Below, piece after piece: positions 1 to 10,500 of a stretch of 64,000 bases of DNA. The notes under the pieces were generated by a model, which did no database searches, was not told the DNA's origin, and saw nothing but the letters and a program-made list of their open reading frames with translations. The stretch lies in contig CAJZBQ010000056.1 of NCBI GenBank assembly GCA_914767885.1, positions 124,001-188,000 of the forward strand, read 5' to 3'. This DNA is from Blepharisma stoltei (taxonomy: Eukaryota > Ciliophora > Heterotrichea > Heterotrichida > Blepharismidae). A program made the position numbers and the translations under genes. Within the stretch, counting starts at the first letter, position 1. Each line of letters begins with the position of its first letter.

Positions 1-95
1 TTATAAAATTTATATATAAATATTTTTTAAAAAACAAATTAACCCCCCTCCGTGAGTGAAAAAAATTTTTTTGTTCGCTCACGGAGGGGGGGGAG
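1..95 (+). mobile_element. BogoMITE-like element, right end only
   Basis: The terminal hairpin of the window's commonest repeat: two copies of the CTCCGTGAGTGAA-type box in inverted orientation, ending in a G-run and GGAG at 95, followed by TTA at 96-98. The left part lies outside the window. It interrupts the gene whose tail follows. Confidence 0.8.
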
Positions 96-352
96 TTAGA
101 TTTTTGGGGAATTATATTAGATGAGGGTATAATATGATGAAATTCACCTTAATAGCAGGAGTATCACTAATTTTGAAGCTCTGTGCCTTATTTTGCATAC
201 CACTAGATCTAATATGCACAGGCTACGAATATTTTCACGGTTTTTGGCATATTTTTATAGCTGCATATTGCTTCACAGGACTGATAGGTATCGAGCTTCT
301 CTTGAAATCTGGCCATCTGAAGCCAAAAGTGGTCGAATCCAAGCTGCTTTAA
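96..352 (+). CDS. C-terminal exon of a multi-pass membrane protein (partial)
   Basis: An open frame runs from the edge of the MITE through an in-frame TGA (read as Trp) to TAA at 350-352, giving about 85 residues. It has two hydrophobic segments separated by a short loop with an H-x3-H pattern (HGFWH) and a basic tail. The frame is open on both sides of ATG at 134, so the real start is probably upstream of the MITE and outside the window; the MITE would then be an insert excised from the exon. The H-x3-H in a membrane segment recalls the CREST hydrolase-like families (ceramidase, Per1, TMEM8), but this is too short to assign. Confidence 0.5.
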
Positions 353-389
353 TATTTAAAAATATAAATCATAATTGATTTAAAAATAA

Positions 390-773
390 TTATCCTGATG
401 TCAATCTCTGATAAACCCCATTCCACTGCTGCTCTAAAATCGCACACTCTCTGCATTGATTCGAACTTTCTGGGGTGCATCGAATTTCTACATTCTGAAT
501 AGGTGCATAACAATGGACCTTCCCATCTGTGCACATCTTAGAAATTCTTCCACATCTATTTAGCAAATATCCTCTAGGCAGCTGCATTGCTTTAACATCA
601 AGCTCCATGCAAGCGGCACAGTTGCATCCATTCCCAGGCCCACAGTTGCCATCACAACATTTGCACCTGACTTTCATAGGCCTTCCACAGTAATATTTTC
701 CGTTTTGACCTAGTCTTGATGTATTTCCTTCACTGTTTTTCGTTATTTCTATTGGGTTTCTATAACCGAGCAT
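390..773 (-). CDS. Small Cys-rich, probably zinc-binding protein
   Basis: A 127-codon frame, ATG at 773, TAA at 390. The middle has a dense cysteine cluster (KCKCCDGNCGPGNGCNCAAC) followed about 40 residues later by further Cys/His pairs and a C-terminal CxxC. The Cys spacing suggests structural zinc binding and I have the impression of a recurring protist family with this cluster, but I cannot name a function. No signal peptide or membrane segment. It lies head to tail behind the RING-type gene, separated by the inverted-repeat element at 777-982. Confidence 0.6.
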   Translation of the reverse strand: MLGYRNPIEITKNSEGNTSRLGQNGKYYCGRPMKVRCKCCDGNCGPGNGCNCAACMELDVKAMQLPRGYLLNRCGRISKMCTDGKVHCYAPIQNVEIRCTPESSNQCRECAILEQQWNGVYQRLTSG

Positions 774-776
774 TTT

Positions 777-982
777 TTTATGGCTGAGACTTCTCTATCT
801 TTCTCTACGGGAAAGAGGGAGGTCGGTTTCACCAATTAATATTGGCTTGGCCAACTCCAAAATGGCAGAAACCATGTAGCAATTGGTGTTATCACTTGGG
901 GATTTTGTCAGACCAACATTAGTTGGATAAACCAACTCCCTCTTTCTCGTCAGGAAAGATCGGGAAGCCCAAACCATAAAGA
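777..982. repeat. Imperfect inverted-repeat element (about 70-bp arms)
   Basis: Bases 777-846 and 907-982 are imperfect reverse complements (shared core GAAAGAGGGAG next to GGTT and TTTATGG blocks), with a 60-bp spacer. It separates two minus-strand genes and overlaps the reading frame at the end of the upstream one. Could be a small MITE, an IES or a 3'-end hairpin. Confidence 0.6.
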
Positions 983-1414
983 TGCTCAGGCTATATTAGC
1001 ATTTCCTTCATAAACTATAGATGCATTCATATTTTGCTGAGCTACAGGGTAAAGCAATTCATTGGAGTGCGTATAAATTATATGAGAAAGAAAATCGTCT
1101 TTTTTGCCTTGGAATTTACAAAGCCTGCAGGAAAATTTCTTTTGTGGGCATCGAGATTGGTGGGACTTTTTTTCGCTTCGGCTCATAGGTTGGTTGCAGT
1201 CTTCACAAGATGAGGGAAGATTGCTGATAATTCTGCGCAAGGGAAAGGATACTGAGTAAGAAATCCCTTGGGTTCTACAAAATGGGCAGGTGGTCTGGGT
1301 TTTTGCGCATTTTTCACAGGCGATATTGTGGCAACAGTTAAATTCAACTGCATCTTCACAGATTTCTAGACATAAGAAGCAAGATAAATGATCTTCAGAG
1401 TTTAGCGATACCAT
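838..1414 (-). CDS. RING finger / TRAF-type zinc finger protein
   Basis: ATG at 1414. Residues about 12-50 form a RING-like domain (CFLC, C-CHNIAC-KC, CPFC), followed by TRAF-type zinc-finger spacing (CEDC, H-x3-C, CRLC, H-x4-H). Such proteins are usually E3 ubiquitin ligases or adaptors in the cytosol. A TGA at 983-985 would end the protein in the standard code; read as Trp the frame continues about 48 codons into the inverted repeat to TAA at 838. That extension is Trp-rich and unlike the rest, so the inverted repeat may be an excised insert or an acquired tail. Confidence 0.7.
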
Positions 1415-1514
1415 TTCTAATAGAAATTATGCTAATTTTAATTAAATTAAGCAAAAAATTAAAGTCAAATAGCATAAATTCTAAAAAAATAAGCTATTTA
1501 TCTAGAATTTCTTA

Positions 1515-1875
1515 CTCCCCCCCCCTCCGTGAGTGAACAAAACCATTAGAAAAATCGCTATTTTTTGCCCAAAAACCCACCCTCCGTGAGTGAACAAAAA
1601 TTTTTATGGAAAAAAAAAAATTGATATATAAATGATAATTATTATAATGAAATCTAGAGCTAATTCTGTTTAATTTCAAACGAATTGCTTTTTAAAACAT
1701 AAATTTTATAAATTAAATTAATATTTGCTTTCCAATTTTTGCGAATTAGATGTTTTTTAATTTCGAAAAAAAATATTTTTTATAAAATTTATATATAAAT
1801 TTTTTTAAAAAAAAAAATTAACCCCCCTCCGTGAGTGAACAAAATTTTTTGTTCACTCACGGAGGGGGGGGGGAG
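1515..1875 (+). mobile_element. BogoMITE-like MITE, complete, TSD TTA
   Basis: Starts CTCCCCCCCC and ends in a G-run plus GGAG, flanked by TTA (1512-1514 and 1876-1878). Left end carries two direct copies of the CCTCCGTGAGTGAACAAAA box about 60 bp apart; the right end is a hairpin made of two inverted copies. Intergenic, between the RING gene and the Yippee gene. Confidence 0.85.
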
Positions 1876-1954
1876 TTAGTAAAATCTATTTTTTATTATA
1901 TAGGAGAGAACAGATTTTTGGGTTATATAGAAATAATTGTATATAAATTTCACA

Positions 1955-2296
1955 ATGGGCCGAGAATTTCAAGAATATTTTGAATGTTCCCAAATCTATG
2001 CTTGTGAAATATGCCGAGCTCATTTATCTTCCCACAGTCAGCTGATTTCAAAAGCCTTTTCTGGAAGAGATGGCAGAGCATTTTTATTTAAAACAGTCAT
2101 CAACGGAAAGCTTGGGGACCCAGAAGAACAAACTTTGTTATCAGGCCTATACATTATAAGAGACCTATACTGTAAATCATGTGATCTTTTAATTGGATGA
2201 AAATATGATAAAGCATACACAAATAATCAGAAATATAAAGAAGGAAAATTTATATTAGAAAGATACCACATTGTTAAAATAGAATGGGATAAATAA
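1955..2296 (+). CDS. YPEL: Yippee family zinc-binding protein
   Basis: ATG at 1955, TAA at 2294-2296, 113 residues, the usual Yippee length. The two zinc-ligand pairs are CEIC and CKSC, about 50 residues apart, and the family signature is clear: AHL...LISKAFSGRDGRAFLF, then the Gly-Leu-His-like turn (here SGLY), and GWKYDKAY...QKYKEGKFILE at the end. The Trp of that GWKY motif is encoded by TGA at 2198-2200, one of the strongest single proofs in the window that TGA means Trp. Yippee proteins are small beta-fold proteins found at mitotic structures and in the nucleus; the molecular role here is inferred by family only. Confidence 0.93.
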
Positions 2297-2366
2297 ATTT
2301 AGTTTTATATTATCTATATTAGGAATTTTCCTTTAAAAATCATAAGCAGTTAATAATTTCATAGTA

Positions 2367-4107
2367 ATGGCACGCAAAAAGGACCCAAAAAAGCAAGAAA
2401 ACGAAGAAAGAGAGCTTAAAAAGATGAACGACATGCTTGCTGCAGAAATAAACGTCCTCAAATGGAGAATTGGTAAATGATAATCAGCAACTGAACAAGA
2501 AAAAGCAGATAGGTCTCGAGCAGGACAAAATGAATGCCGTCAAAAATTATACATAAATAATTATTATTTAATTGAAAAATTATTATATAAAAATATTCTA
2601 TATATATTTTAATGAGTAATAGTAGACCTAAATCAAGCTTTTGATGAAGAGAGTAAGCGAGCTTTCCAAATGACTTCAGAAATGAAAGCTCAATATAAAG
2701 TTATGGTTAAAGATTTAGATGAAAAAATCGGGAACTTAGAAAGAGAATTAAACGGAGGAGAATCAGATTTATTTGAAAAAGAAAGAAATATTAAAGATAT
2801 GGTAAGGACAAAGGATAAAGAAATAGATGAAAAAGATAATTTATATATAAAATGGGGAGTTCTATTCTATTCTATTAAATATAACAGTGCAGGCACTATT
2901 GAAGCTCTTATGAGCTTTTAAACAATCATAAAATGGGGAGTTAAAAACACCTGAAATCTTGAGCAATTTTCTCAAACTCATGACAAAGATAATTGGGGGG
3001 AAACCAGTGTAGATTCAGGTCTGATGTGGGCTTATGAATATTCGAGTAGGCTTTGAATTAGTCCTGGGGTTTGTAAGAAGTAGCCTGGTAGTGTCCTTAA
3101 GACCATGAAGTTGACCTCACTGAGATACCAAGGTTGCGGCCTGGGCCAGGGATTAAGCCTTTTTACTGTGGCTGCTGAAAGCAGGCATCTGGCACGTCAG
3201 ACTCTGAATATTCCCTGAACAAGCTACTTCTCCAATGCATCCGAAGCAGGACTGCAGAAATTCATGGTCCGCCCATCAAAACTGGAGCCCTAACAAGGCA
3301 AGGCGAAGGCCTTCGCACATTCATTCTGCCCTGATGTTAAGCAGATTCTACAGGAGAAGGAAGGCGGTACTAGAGCACCCTCGCGGCGAATCATCATCTC
3401 ATTCGGCCAAGCCGAGGTTTGTGGTATCTCAAAGCTAGATGAGCCCTTATGGGTTCTTGATAACTGCATAACCAATACGGCTCCACCCATCAGTAATTTA
3501 ATATTAAAATGAAAAAGATAACGAAATCAGGATTAAGAAGAATTAATCTTGAACGGAAAATTACATATATTAGTTTTCCCCTTTGTGTTTGATCTCCATC
3601 CTTTTTTTCACAACTTTTTGAAGGGATTTTTCAGAAAAACAAATATTTATTTTCCTTATTTTTCGCCATATTATCCTTACGATATTTTACGAGATAAATG
3701 CATTATTACATCTTAAATATTTTTTTATTTATTTAAAAGTAATGATATAATAGATATTTACTTCTTCTTTAATATTAATATCCCCTGCAAATTTTATTTT
3801 TACATCATTAAGGGTAATTCCATCACTCTTGGGTTTTTCCGTCACTTATCTCTTATCTTAGACTTTTTCCTCTAATTTGTGAAAAAAAATTGCACCATTA
3901 AAATTAGCAGTGAAATTTACCCAAGCGGGGGTAAATTCAGCTAAGTCCGAAATTAGAGAGCTTAGGAAAAAAATTGATGACATGAGCCAGGAATTCGCGA
4001 ATATGCTGAAAGCTACGCTTGATAAGATGCAGGAGAGGATTGAGTTAGCAAATACGCAGTGGGATTCAGATGTTGCAGAAATGCCATTGAAAAGATTAGA
4101 CAGCTAA
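2367..4107 (+). CDS. DRC12/CCDC153-like axonemal coiled-coil protein
   Basis: Gene span with interruptions. ATG at 2367; a 15-nt intron at 2473-2487; a 75-bp TA-bounded insert (2548-2622); a long insert containing a SINE-like element (about 2842-3904); stop TAA at 4105-4107. Joined, it gives about 195 residues of almost continuous coiled coil, with a basic N-terminus, a central KAQYKVMVKDLDEKI stretch and a C-terminal block EIRELRKKIDDMSQEFANML then QWD. Length, basic start and the terminal QWD fit CCDC153/DRC12, a subunit of the nexin-dynein regulatory complex of motile cilia. The join across the long insert is in frame only if TA at 2842-2843 pairs with TA at 3905-3906. Confidence 0.65.
2548..2622. 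other. Short TA-bounded IES (75 bp)
   Basis: AT-rich insert between TA 2548-2549 and TA 2623-2624 in the coiled-coil gene. Removing it with one TA left joins QKL to DLNQAF in frame and removes several stops. Confidence 0.75.
2840..3508 (+). mobile_element. SINE-like insertion (E6)
   Basis: Flanked by a perfect 13-bp duplication ATGAAAAAGATAA (2827-2839 and 3509-3521). Begins TATAAAATGGGGAG (motif repeated once more at 2930) and becomes GC-rich between about 3000 and 3490, in sharp contrast to its surroundings. Short open frames inside it have no recognisable protein content. It sits in a coding exon, within a larger segment (2842-3904) that must be removed. Confidence 0.75.
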
Positions 4108-4593
4108 ATGAGTGACTATTTATTTTAAATTTGGATAAATTTGGCCAAGTTTTTCATAATGATTTTTTTATCTATGATTAAAAATATTTATCCTCGTTTT
4201 GTAAGTCAGAATTTTCTCTCTCTTGAGTAGGGATTTGCAAATATTTTAATCAAAAAAAATTATTATAAAAAAATGCTAGCAATTGAAAAAAGTTTATCTA
4301 TATAAAAGGTCATATATATATATATATAATACAAGTTATTTAAATGTATAATAGAGCTGTGTGGAGATTTCACTATAATTACTTATATTATAAGATTGAA
4401 TATTAAAATTTTTGGCTGGCTTAAGGGGTTAATTTTTTTAAAGTTTTGCTCGAGGTGAGAATTAGAATTTCTTGGAATAAGAAAATCAATTTATTTCAGT
4501 TGTAATTAATTTCATATTTCTAAAGAATTTTGATCATAAAGCTGAGGATTGCTAATATAACCTAATTTAAGAACATTTTATCCATCTAAATAA
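4108..4593. other. AT-rich intergenic region
   Basis: Very AT-rich, with a TA-dinucleotide run near 4312-4328. Contains the 3' flank of the coiled-coil gene and presumably the promoter of the deubiquitinase gene. No conserved frame or repeat seen. Confidence 0.5.
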
Positions 4594-7500
4594 ATGTCAG
4601 AAAGCACTGAAGAATATAGATCAACTTATGCCAGAATTAGACATTATCTTGATAAGGAAGAGTACGACCCTAACTTTTCCACCATCCTATCGAACTATTT
4701 CATTGAGAATTTTCTAAAAATTAAGCCCCGTCCTTGATCAAGCAATTTTCATATGGTAGCTAAAAACCATTTTTAAATCTAAATATATATATCTGATAAT
4801 AAAAATATTAAATATCTTTTTAATCACTTCTATGAAATTATAATAAATTTCTATAATGGTGATTCATCTTTAGTGTATAAAAATTTTTAATATATTTTTT
4901 AAAAAAAAAATACTTAATCCTTGAGGATGAAGATTAAGGATTTTCTTGACGAAATTTCAAGAAACATCGAGAAATTCGAAAAAGGTGAAATGCCTCAAGA
5001 ACAAGCGACTTCTTTTGTCAACACTTATCTGCCTAATTTTATCAAAACTCTGCTGGAGAGAAAATATTATCACTTAAACTACCAAGCTCAAATAGGTGCA
5101 AACGAGTTCTTAAAGAAAACCTTGCTGTTTTGTATAAAATACCTTAAGCCAGAAAACCATGGGCTAATTGACATTCTAATCAAAATTTTTACTGAAGAAA
5201 AAACTTATACCATTTTTTTTGAATTTTTTATTAAAAATCAAATAGAATTTAAATGAAAAATATATAAACGTCCTTTCCTAAATGGAATATTACGATAATC
5301 GCTATACCTTGAGATCTCATGAGATTGAGCTTGTCATGAGAGAAATGTGAAACAAAGAGCACGAGGAAAGAGTCGGCGACCCAGAAACCCTAGAAATTAC
5401 CCCAAGATTTGCAATAGTCCAAAACTGTTGTTCACTGAATTGCTTTTTTACATATAATTTGAACTTTTTTGGCATCCATGGAGGCTTTAACAAGGTTTTA
5501 TCCTATATAACTAGTGATCCTCACCCTCCTATAGACCACATGCATATTTTTCTCGTTTGGTTTCTTAATTTAAGAGAATTCCTCGATCATGACGTCTGGA
5601 AAAAGCATGCCAAATTATTTTATAAAGCCACGATAAAAGCTGTTATGAGCTTAAACGATGAAGAATTCAGGTCAGCCCCTAAACAAGACATCCAGACCTT
5701 AGTGAGCCACTTAATCCCCCACAGTCTTTTTTTAATAAATTTGTATAGTAAATATTTTTTCTTGAAATTAAAAAAATCCCAATTCGCAAAAAACGAAAAA
5801 ATTAATTTAATTTGTAAAAAATTTATGTTTTAGAATGCAAGCTGCTTAAAATTCAACAATTTAATTAGAGATTTTATTATATTAATTAAAGTATAAAATT
5901 TTTTTCTTGGGATTTTAGCCAAAAATACGGATATTTCCAATCGCTTCGTTAGCTCATGAGGGGAAGGTTAGAAACCCTACTAGAAAAACTCTACACAGAA
6001 AGCAAAATCGGCCGAATTTTGGAAAACTTTGAGCTCGACTTGTCAATGAAATGCTTAAAAGGGATCAATTTAGAAAAAAGGATCCACGGGATTACTGAAA
6101 TTTCTTTAAAAATTTCCCAAGCTAAGCACAAAGACGAAGACGACAAAAGATTAAGCAAAGGTGGGTATATTTATAAATCAGATTACCACGATACAGCTAG
6201 ATGGCTTACAACCCAAAGACTTTTACAATGAATCGACAACCACAACCTATTTGAGCTCATATTCGGCCCTAGCAGCCACCCTCAGTTGGTAAAGCGCAGC
6301 GCTGACATTATCCGTTTTTTATATTCCAATTCCCGGTTTTCTAGAGACCATATAGACTTAATCTGAAATTCTGCCTCTTCTAAGCATGAAGCTGAGCGTG
6401 AAGCCTTGATGACCTTAATCCAAGACATCGTCCCCTGCCTTTCTGCTCAAGATTTGCATTACTTTTTTATGAAGCTTTATCTGCTTCCTTATGCAGAAAT
6501 TGACTCCCAAGTTTTGTCCTTAATTAAGTCCTTTGTACGGCAGATGTCAAATCTCAGGGCAGGTTCAAGGCACAAATCTATCAGATATGGGGAGACTGTT
6601 CTTGAAATTTCGCCTTGGGCACATGATAATGACCAGACAAGGCATATAAATGTCCCTATGGCTAAGGAGGAATATAGAGAAATAGAAGAACAAGCCAAAG
6701 CAGTAGAAGGGGAGGTTATTGCATTAGGGCCACCAGAAAATGATTCTTATAGAGACCAAATGCAAATTGCAAATGAAGAAGATGCAATTTCGACAGCCCC
6801 AGAAGATCAAGATAGTGAAGGCTTTGAAACGAGCCAAGCCCTGGATTTTTTGTGGAACTTGTGCCAAGAAGAAGCCTTAGACGCAGGAATCTCTAAAACC
6901 ATTTCCTCACAGACCCTAAAAATCCTGCAGGACTTATTGACAAATTATTATAGATCTGATAGGCTGAAATTTATGATAAGGTGTATAGAAAATATTAAAA
7001 AAAATAGCAATGTCCTATCCTCATGTCAGCTTTTAGAGCATATATTAAATTCATACCCGAGTACAAGGATTTCGAACTCAGTGACAGAAAGCAGAAATCA
7101 TATGATAAAATGGCTCGAAAAAGAGCAGCATTTGTTGTCAGAGATATTTAATAGCTTTATAGCATTCAAAAGAAATGCATTAGAACAAGCACAAACTTTA
7201 CTATCTGAAGGTGGCGAAAAACCAGAGGAAGATAGAACTGATGACGCTTATTCTACCTGCTCCAGTGGTGAAGAAGAAGATGAAAGCAGAAAGAAAAAAT
7301 ACGAAGCCATTTTTAAACAAATTCAAGTCTCTAAAGATATGGACGTGAACTATATTGAAGAAATAAAAATGAGACTGGAATTTTTGAAATTTTTGTACTC
7401 AAATTCCTCAGAAAGTATTCATCCTAAGCATGCCCAGCTGCTATGAGATACCTTAGTTATTAATTCAGCCACTGAAAGTGAACATGAAGAGTATTTTTCG

Positions 7501-10500
7501 TGGCTTGTCAAAACTTTAACTAATTGGCATGGAGACTATGCGGCTTTTGACGATGATATCATACACTTAATTTTTACTGATATGCTATTAAAGCTTGACC
7601 CTCGATTTTATTCCTCAGGGGCTTATAAATGCTTTGAAACTGTATTTATCAATATCAATAAGCAGCATGGGCTACTATATAAGTATGATTTTGATGAAGA
7701 AATTGATGTAAAAGACATCACTTTATTAGGGATCCAAGCACTATGGGAACTTATTTTGCAAGCTAGGATTGAGTCTGTATTTAAGGACGCCTCAAAATTG
7801 CTAAACCATCTGTATAAAGGTCTGAGAAAATGCACCCCAGATATCCAGGAAGATTTTTTAAGAAATTGTATGCAGCATATTAAGATGGGGGCTGAAGCCA
7901 TCCATGAGCTGCAAGATGTGGACTCTTTAAATAGAGTTTCAAGGGCTTTATCATTATTAGTTGATTTTATTGAAGATTTTGGCTTAAAATATTCTAACAA
8001 AATTTTTCATTAAAAAAATTAATTTTTTTTAAAAAAAACCCTGATTTTGAAGGAAGAAATTTCAATAAAGCAGCCGACAATGGATTTCCTATAGAAATTG
8101 TGGTGGATAATAAAATTGATGGAGCTATGCCTCCTAAGATATTTAACGTTACCTTATACAGTGAAATGCCTATTGGCGACGCAAAAAAACTAATTGCAAG
8201 CAAGCTTAATCCACCTATGCCGGTAAGCTCTTTACAAATCATCAACATGGGCAAAATCCTTGACGCTCGAAAAGACGCTAAAACAGTCAGTGAGCTTGGA
8301 ATAATTGAAAAAGCCAGATTTTTAGTATTCGAAATCAGAAAAGATTTCGACACTTATGAATACGAATCAGGCATGCCAGCCCCAGACGAGCAGTTTGTAG
8401 TAAGACCTGAAGATTTAGAGTCCTTAAAACTTCTATTTGAAGGTGCTGAAGATGATCTACTCAAACTTGCTTTAGAAAAAGTCTGTGGGTCTATTAATGA
8501 CGCAGTAGATTTACTACTCGACGAAGAAAGCAAAATGAAGCTTCAAAAGCAATTAAATGAAGCTGCAAAAGTCGCGGTCAAGCCAAAAGTAGCCGAAACA
8601 TATAGACTAACTCCCCCCCCCCTCCGTGAGCGAACAAAACCATTAGAAAAATCGCCATTTTTTGACAAAAACCCACCCTCCGTGAGTGAACAAAAATTTT
8701 TTTAATAGAAAAAATTTTAATGGAAAAAAATTTTGATATATAAGTGATAATTAGTATAATGAAATCTAGAGCTAATTCTGTTTAATTTTAAACAAATTGC
8801 GTTTTAAAACATAAATTTTGCAAATTAAATTAATATTTGCTTCCCAATTTTTGCAAATTAGGATTTTTTTAAATTTCGAAAAAAATATTTTTTTATAAAA
8901 TTTATATATAAATTTTTTTTAAAAAAAAAAAATTAACCCCCCTCCGTGAGCGAGGGGGGGGAGTAAGCAATATTTTGAGCAATACCAATGAATATTTTAA
9001 CTTGCTTTTCGAGCTCTTTGAGTTAGGGAATTCTGCGATAAATTCCCAAATTTGGATCCTTTTAAATAAAATCCCAGTAAACCAAGAAATGTATGAAGGC
9101 ATAAAAACGTTAAAAGTTCATATAGAAACGGCTGAAGCTGACTGGAATTCTTTACTTGACAAGTCTTGTATGTATAAGCTTCTTTACTCTTTACAAATTG
9201 TTAACTCCTTTATTCTGCTACCTGAAGACTCTACACAAACTCATGAAGAAATCGAAGAAAGACAGTCCTGGAGGGCCAAATTCCTCGACTTAGGCGGTTT
9301 TCATCACCTTTATTCTATTTTAATGAACTCTCAGCAGTTTCAGATGTCATCAGAACAGTACAAATCCAACGCAAAATGTGTCGGATTTCTGCTTAATGTT
9401 GTAAAACTGTTTATTCAGGCGGCTTTGTTAAGTGAGCCTTGTGAGGATCTGCAGAATATTTTTAGCCCAGAAAAATTAAAAAAATCAAATTCACAAGGCA
9501 AAGATTCGAATATTTTGGAAGAAGAATTGCCAAGCTTAATAAGAAAAATGGGCTACGGGCTATTTGGTCGGACTATTTACCTGTTATTTTTGGTCAGATT
9601 TTTTCCCTCGTAATAAATTTGATAGAATTTTTTATGGTTTTTTGCCAATTTCTCACTAAAAAGTTACAATAAAAAGTCCGATATGATGAAAAAGTTCTTA
9701 CTCCCCCCCCTCCATGAGTGAACAAAAAAATTTTGTTCACTCACGGAGGGGGGTTAATTTTTTTTTTTTAAAAAATTTATATATAAATTTTATAGAAAAA
9801 TTTTTTTTTCGAAATTTAAAAAAATCCTAATTTGCAAAAATTGGGAAGCAAATATATTAATTTAATTTTATAAAATTTATGTTTTTAAAGCGCAATTTGT
9901 TTAAAATGAAACAGAATTAGCTCTAGATTTCATTATACTAATTATCACTTTATATATCAAATTTTTTTTCCATAAAAAATTTTTGTTCACTCACGGAGGG
10001 TCAAAAAAATAGCGATTTTTCTAATGGTTTTGTTCACTCACGGAGGGGGGGGGGAGTTATAAAATAACTGGCAACAGAAAAATGAGTGGAGGAGCTGCCG
10101 AAAGAATGATTGAAGAGATTGATTTTAATGGGCTAATTTCTAAACTGATTGAGCTTATTAGTGAAAATATTCAGCTGTCACATGAAAATGAAGCGGTTTT
10201 ACTTATAGAGAGCGCTTTAGACTTATTACTGCCCATAGTAATATACAAGCCAAACTTATTGTGTGACTTATACGAAAAAGAAAGCTTTAAGCAGCTAATA
10301 ATTGCATCACTCTTAGTCACAGAAAATTCTAGCATCAGGGAAACTATGAAAAATACATTATCTACTATTTCAGAGACCATAAAAAATCCTCCAAACGGCA
10401 TTGAACCACCTAAAGAATTTTTATTAAAAATTTTACTAGAAAAAATCCCTAAAGACTCCACATCAATTTGTGACGAATTTTTTGACCTTTTGACGATCAT

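Noticed and set aside
1515-1875. Rho-independent terminator or CRISPR reading of the repeated hairpin boxes
   Set aside because: Boxes belong to a dispersed transposon-like element with target duplications; there is no repeat-spacer array.
3235-3490. Two opposite frames of about 66 codons
   Set aside because: Inside the SINE-like element E6; no conservation visible.
4312-4330. TA-dinucleotide run as a regulatory site
   Set aside because: Short simple repeat in an AT-rich spacer; nothing supports a role.
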